From assembly GCA_023213395.1 (NCBI GenBank), contig CM041465.1, positions 107,205,741-107,269,740 of the forward strand: DNA of 64,000 bases, in the 5' to 3' direction. How positions within the stretch are numbered: position 1 is the stretch's first letter; each line of letters opens with the position of its first letter. Made by a program: the position numbers and the translations under genes. Below the pieces are notes generated by a model. It did no database searches. It saw only the letters and a list, made by a program, of their open reading frames with translations, and was not told the origin of the DNA. This DNA comes from Cycas panzhihuaensis. Its lineage: Eukaryota > Cycadophyta. Positions 60,251-64,000 of the stretch are shown in pieces.

Positions 60251-61676
60251 AAGATAATTCTAAAAATATATTTTAATTAAATTCTAATCTTATCTTGCAT
60301 TGACCTATTTCATTTAGAAATTTTCTTGTTCATCTTGATTTTCTAAGCTCTACAACCTTGAAGATTTCCTCCCCCCTTATATTAAAAATCTTATAAATGA
60401 ATTAGAATTTAAAGCCCTAGATCCTCTACTTTTAGTAGGTGAAATTCCTATTTCACTTGAGATACCCTTTTACATCCCATTCCCCAGGAAGTCTCTTTAT
60501 CACCACCTCTATATTCTTAAATTTCCAACCCTCTTTTAATGAGTTTCAACTTCTGCTGCTATTATTATATATCCTCTCTATAATGGATTATATTTCTTTC
60601 CATCTTCATCTCTACTCTTACTACTATTAACCTTCTCACTACCTTATACATTTTCCCCTTCACCATTTATATTACTCCACAAATCACCTTCACATTCCAT
60701 TATCAAAATCCTTTTCCCATTGTTTTACCAAAACCTAGCCTCTTCACTTATATTTAAATTATATTGGTAAGCAGGCACATGTTCTATATAGTTTTATAGA
60801 AGGTAATTGATTGATGTTGATTGTATTTGATGAGTTAGGCCATGTTTTGTTAAACCGATGCATGATTTTTGATTGATGAAATGTGATGAATGCTGATGTG
60901 GTTTATGTTTTTATTATTACCTGCCGATGATGTAAACTATGACATCAGAGTTTTCTTTATGATCAACTTGATCTCATTCTTCTTTCAAAGTTTGAAATTT
61001 TCATCCTATTCTCAAGATTTCACCCAAGATTTTATTATTTATCACTTTTTAGGTGTGTACTTAGAATTATGAGATTTTTGAAGTTTTTAGAGATTTCTTG
61101 AGAACTGTTGCTATGAGTTTAAGACTTGATTTTCTGAGGTCTATTGGGTGAAATCTTGAAGAAGTTTGTATTGTTGTATTTCCACTACTCGATTATTGAT
61201 GATTTAAGCTTCTATTTTCTTGGATATTTGTGAATTTTGTGCTTTAAACTTCTTTAGATTTGGTAAGATCTTTCGTATTAAATTTCAAGCTTGTTTTATG
61301 GTGTTTTAAAGATATTTTTGACTAAAAAACTTTTCTTTTCATTGACTGATTGCTACAGTACTCTCATTTTATTTTTTAATACTGAAATATATGCTAAAAG
61401 GTCAACCCTTTGTGGGGTTCCTTAAGGATAGACTAGGGTGGGGCATGGTCATCTCTCCACCATACATCTAACTATTCCTTCCCACTCTCTTGTAGCAGTT
61501 TATATTTCAATTGGTTTGCCACTCCCTTTAACATTCTTTGGCTCTAGTTTGGCCTCTTTGGATTGTTGTTCTTCCTTCTTTGATCTTGCTTTAAAGAAAA
61601 ATATATAGAAAGTTAGTTAATTAAAAAGAAAACTACCATTCTGAGGTGCTCTTTACAATAGGAAAGAAGTGTTTAT
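60251..61676. other. AT-rich stretch without a recognised gene
   Basis: Pyrimidine-rich and T-rich DNA with only short open frames (for example 60439-60630 and 60890-61072) that show no motif. Nothing recognised. Confidence 0.5.
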
Positions 61677-64000
61677 CTTTTTTTTTTGATAAGGTGAAAT
61701 AATATTAAAGGGGTTTTAACTAGGTCCCCAAACCCTGTACATCAAGGCCGAGCAGCTTAAGAAAGATGACCATGACAGGCCCATGGTCTAGCCCAAATAT
61801 AGAGCCTTATACTCCCTTATCTACCTCTCCTATATGTGCATCTGCCCTAACCAGTCTCAGTAACTCTTCTGGGAAGTCTTATTTCCAAACTTTAGTTCTT
61901 TTATTTATCATAGCCTAGTTTGCCAGCCAGTCTGTAGCTAAGTTTCCTTTCCTATAAATATACTAAATCTGGACACCAATTTTGGAGCTCAAAACATTCT
62001 GAACATCCCTGAAAATATCTATATTGTCCCACCCAGGATTTGCTTCCCATCTTAAACATTTTATGACATACATAGAGTCACCCTCTATGATCACCTTCTA
62101 TATATCCTCCTCATCCATCTGAGTAGTTACCCTCAGCATGGCCCGAACCTTGGCTTTCTAGTTCGATTGGACATCAAGGTACTCCGCAAAATCCCATTTC
62201 AGGTTGCCTGCATGATTCCTACATAGGCCTCCCCCTCCCGCCTCCCTAGGGTTGCCTTTGGCCGCTCCATCAAAATTGATTTTTCCCTATGATATGTCAG
62301 GAGGGCTCCACTTAGCACCTCTTCTCCTCTCTCTGCCACCCTTCAGGGGTACTAAACCCTAGTCCTTAATGAGGCCTTCTTCCACCTTGGGGATCCTATC
62401 CTCCTTTGGGGTAACCATCATTTCTGAGACACCCTTCCTGATCTCAGTAAGCAGAATTGGACTATTCTTTTCTTTTACCTAAAAAATCCTTCTATTTTGT
62501 TCTTTCCAAATGTGCCAAGATCCAACTGGGAGAATCATCTTCCAAAGGTTAGCAAGAGTTTTACTTTTGAAAGGAGAAGTCCAAGCTATCCATTGTTCTT
62601 TTAGGGATTTTGATGAGACCCAGACTATCCCCAGCCTAACCCAAATGCCACTCCAAATTCCAGAAGTGTATGGGCAGTGAATAAACATGTGATCCAAAGT
62701 TTCTACTTCTATCTTACACAGCACGCACTTGTTCGCCATCTGAAAGCCCCTTTTCAAGAGATTATCCAATGTTAGAAGTTTGTTTTGGAGGCATAACCAC
62801 CAGAAAGCTACTATCTTTGGGATAATCCAGAATTTCCAAGCCCCTGCTAGCAAATCGTTCTTTTCCTATCCTTCCCTGCTCATTAATAGATTATACCCAT
62901 CCTTAACAGTATATGAACTCGAGGACAAAGGGGGCCATACCAGAGTGTCTAGCGCAGCCCGTTTCAGTATGTACTGGTTTTCTAGTACCCCTCTCACCCT
63001 AAGGATCTCCTCCTCTAGACCTTGCAACTCCTCAAATGATCTCCATTGCCTATCCTTCCCTTGCCCTACCTAGTAATTCTTAACAAGAGTACCATAGTAG
63101 TTCACACATTCTCTTTTCTTGATACCGATGTTAGGCAACTCCTCTAATTTAGAGTGCCCACACCAATAATCTTCTCAGAACCTGATGCTTTTTCCGTCCC
63201 CTAATTTCCAATGCATACCTACCCACAAGAGAGACCTCGAGGACTTGATGGCCCTCCAAATAGGGGAACCTTCAAAGTAGAGACCCTCCTCCATCAAAGA
63301 ATGTTTGTCCCCAAAGTACTTTCTTGTAATGATTCTCCCCCAAACTGATCCAGCTTCTTTTATGAGTCTCCATCCCATTTTTGCCAAAAGAGCTTCATTA
63401 AATAGGCTTAACCTTCTAACATTTAGACCTCCCACCCACTTAGGCTTATAGACCTTCTCCCAGGACACTAAGTGGACTCTCTTTCTGTCTTCGGCTCCTG
63501 ACTAGAGAAATCTCTTCATGATTCCTTCCAGAATAGAGATAACCCTACTCGACATTTTAAAAATGGTCATATGATAAACTAGGATACTCTGCAGGGAGGC
63601 CACCACTAACTAGATCTTCCTAGCCCAACTGAGAAGGGCCCCTTTCCAACCCGCCAGCTTCCTATTGAATCTACTCACAATTGGATCCCATAGATCTTGC
63701 CCCATCTTTCCCATAAAAAGAGGCATACCTAGGTAAGAACTAGGTAGGGGGCTTCTGGAAACCTTTAGAACCCTACTAATTCTACTTTGCTACCTCTCCA
63801 GAGTATTGATAAAAAAGGCCAAACTTTTGCTCAGATTGATTTTTTGGTTTGTTGCCCTTTCGTAAGCCTGCAGACCCATTTTCAAAGCCCTGGCCTCCCA
63901 TAGGGAGGCCCTGCATAGAAAAATGTTGTTGTTTACAAACTAGTGATGTATGATATTGTCCAAATTAGAGGAAGCTCTCAAACTAGATAACCTCCCTGAC
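61677..64000 (-). mobile_element. L1-type LINE, 3' part
   Basis: Minus-strand non-LTR retrotransposon that continues past the right edge. It ends in a poly-T run (poly-A tail on its own strand) at about 61679-61688. In element order it holds the RT C-terminal part, zinc-binding zf-RVT domain, RNase H-like domain and tail. No target-site duplication was confirmed. Confidence 0.88.
61880..64000 (-). pseudogene. LINE ORF2: RT end, zf-RVT and RNase H domains (partial)
   Basis: RT C-terminal sequence comes from the window edge to about 63500. The post-RT block MSWEKVYKPKWVGGLNVRRL and LFNEALLAKMGWRL is at 63468-63175. The reverse-transcriptase zinc-binding domain (open stretch 62853-62479) has WLCLQNKLLTLDNLLKRG and CVLCKIEVETLDHMFIHCP, with its C, C, H and C ligands. 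The RNase H-like domain (about 62290-61890) shows INFDGAAKGNP and IIEGDSMYVIKCL with acidic residues kept. Stops and shifts separate the parts. Plant L1 elements commonly carry this RNase H. Confidence 0.85.

Overview
The window looks like repeat-rich intergenic DNA from a plant nuclear genome, probably a flowering plant. Every recognisable coding remnant belongs to a plant retrotransposon family: Ty3/gypsy of the Tat/Ogre type, Ty1/copia, and an L1-type LINE. I found no host gene, tRNA, rRNA, CRISPR array or bacterial-style operon. I cannot name the species.

Three copies of one giant Tat-like family dominate. Copy A (about 1-10992, + strand) is cut by the window edge, lacks RT, RNase H and integrase, and has lost the end of its 3' LTR. 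Copy B (15832-32798, - strand) is a full-length 17 kb element with 2.76 kb LTRs, a GAGAG target-site duplication, PBS and polypurine tract. Copy C (37904-55458, - strand) is also full length (17.6 kb) with an AACCT duplication; it sits inside an older Ty1/copia element, copia-2 (35549-37903 and 55464-56709). Around these lie copia-1 (11622-15110, +), copia-3 (about 56760-58110, -), a possible decayed LTR/gag fragment (58697-60250), and a LINE 3' half (61677-64000, -). All coding regions are broken by stops and frameshifts.

The family's layout is the interesting part. Reading 5' to 3' on the sense strand it is: LTR, PBS, gag, protease, RT, RNase H, integrase, a convergent spacer, a gene on the opposite strand, a divergent spacer, a second RNase H on the sense strand, polypurine tract, LTR. 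The opposite-strand gene has a TATA box and two introns with matching splice sites at the same places in all three copies. In copies A and C the length of exon 2 preserves the reading frame into exon 3. Its protein resembles the plant mobile domain, followed by a charged helical tail. The second RNase H keeps its acidic residues in copy A and has a conserved 3' splice site just before its start codon. I infer that the family carries two accessory genes, each with its own expression signals. Copies B and C also share several nonsense codons and an integrase catalytic Glu-to-Lys change, which hints at movement in trans or at an already damaged parent.
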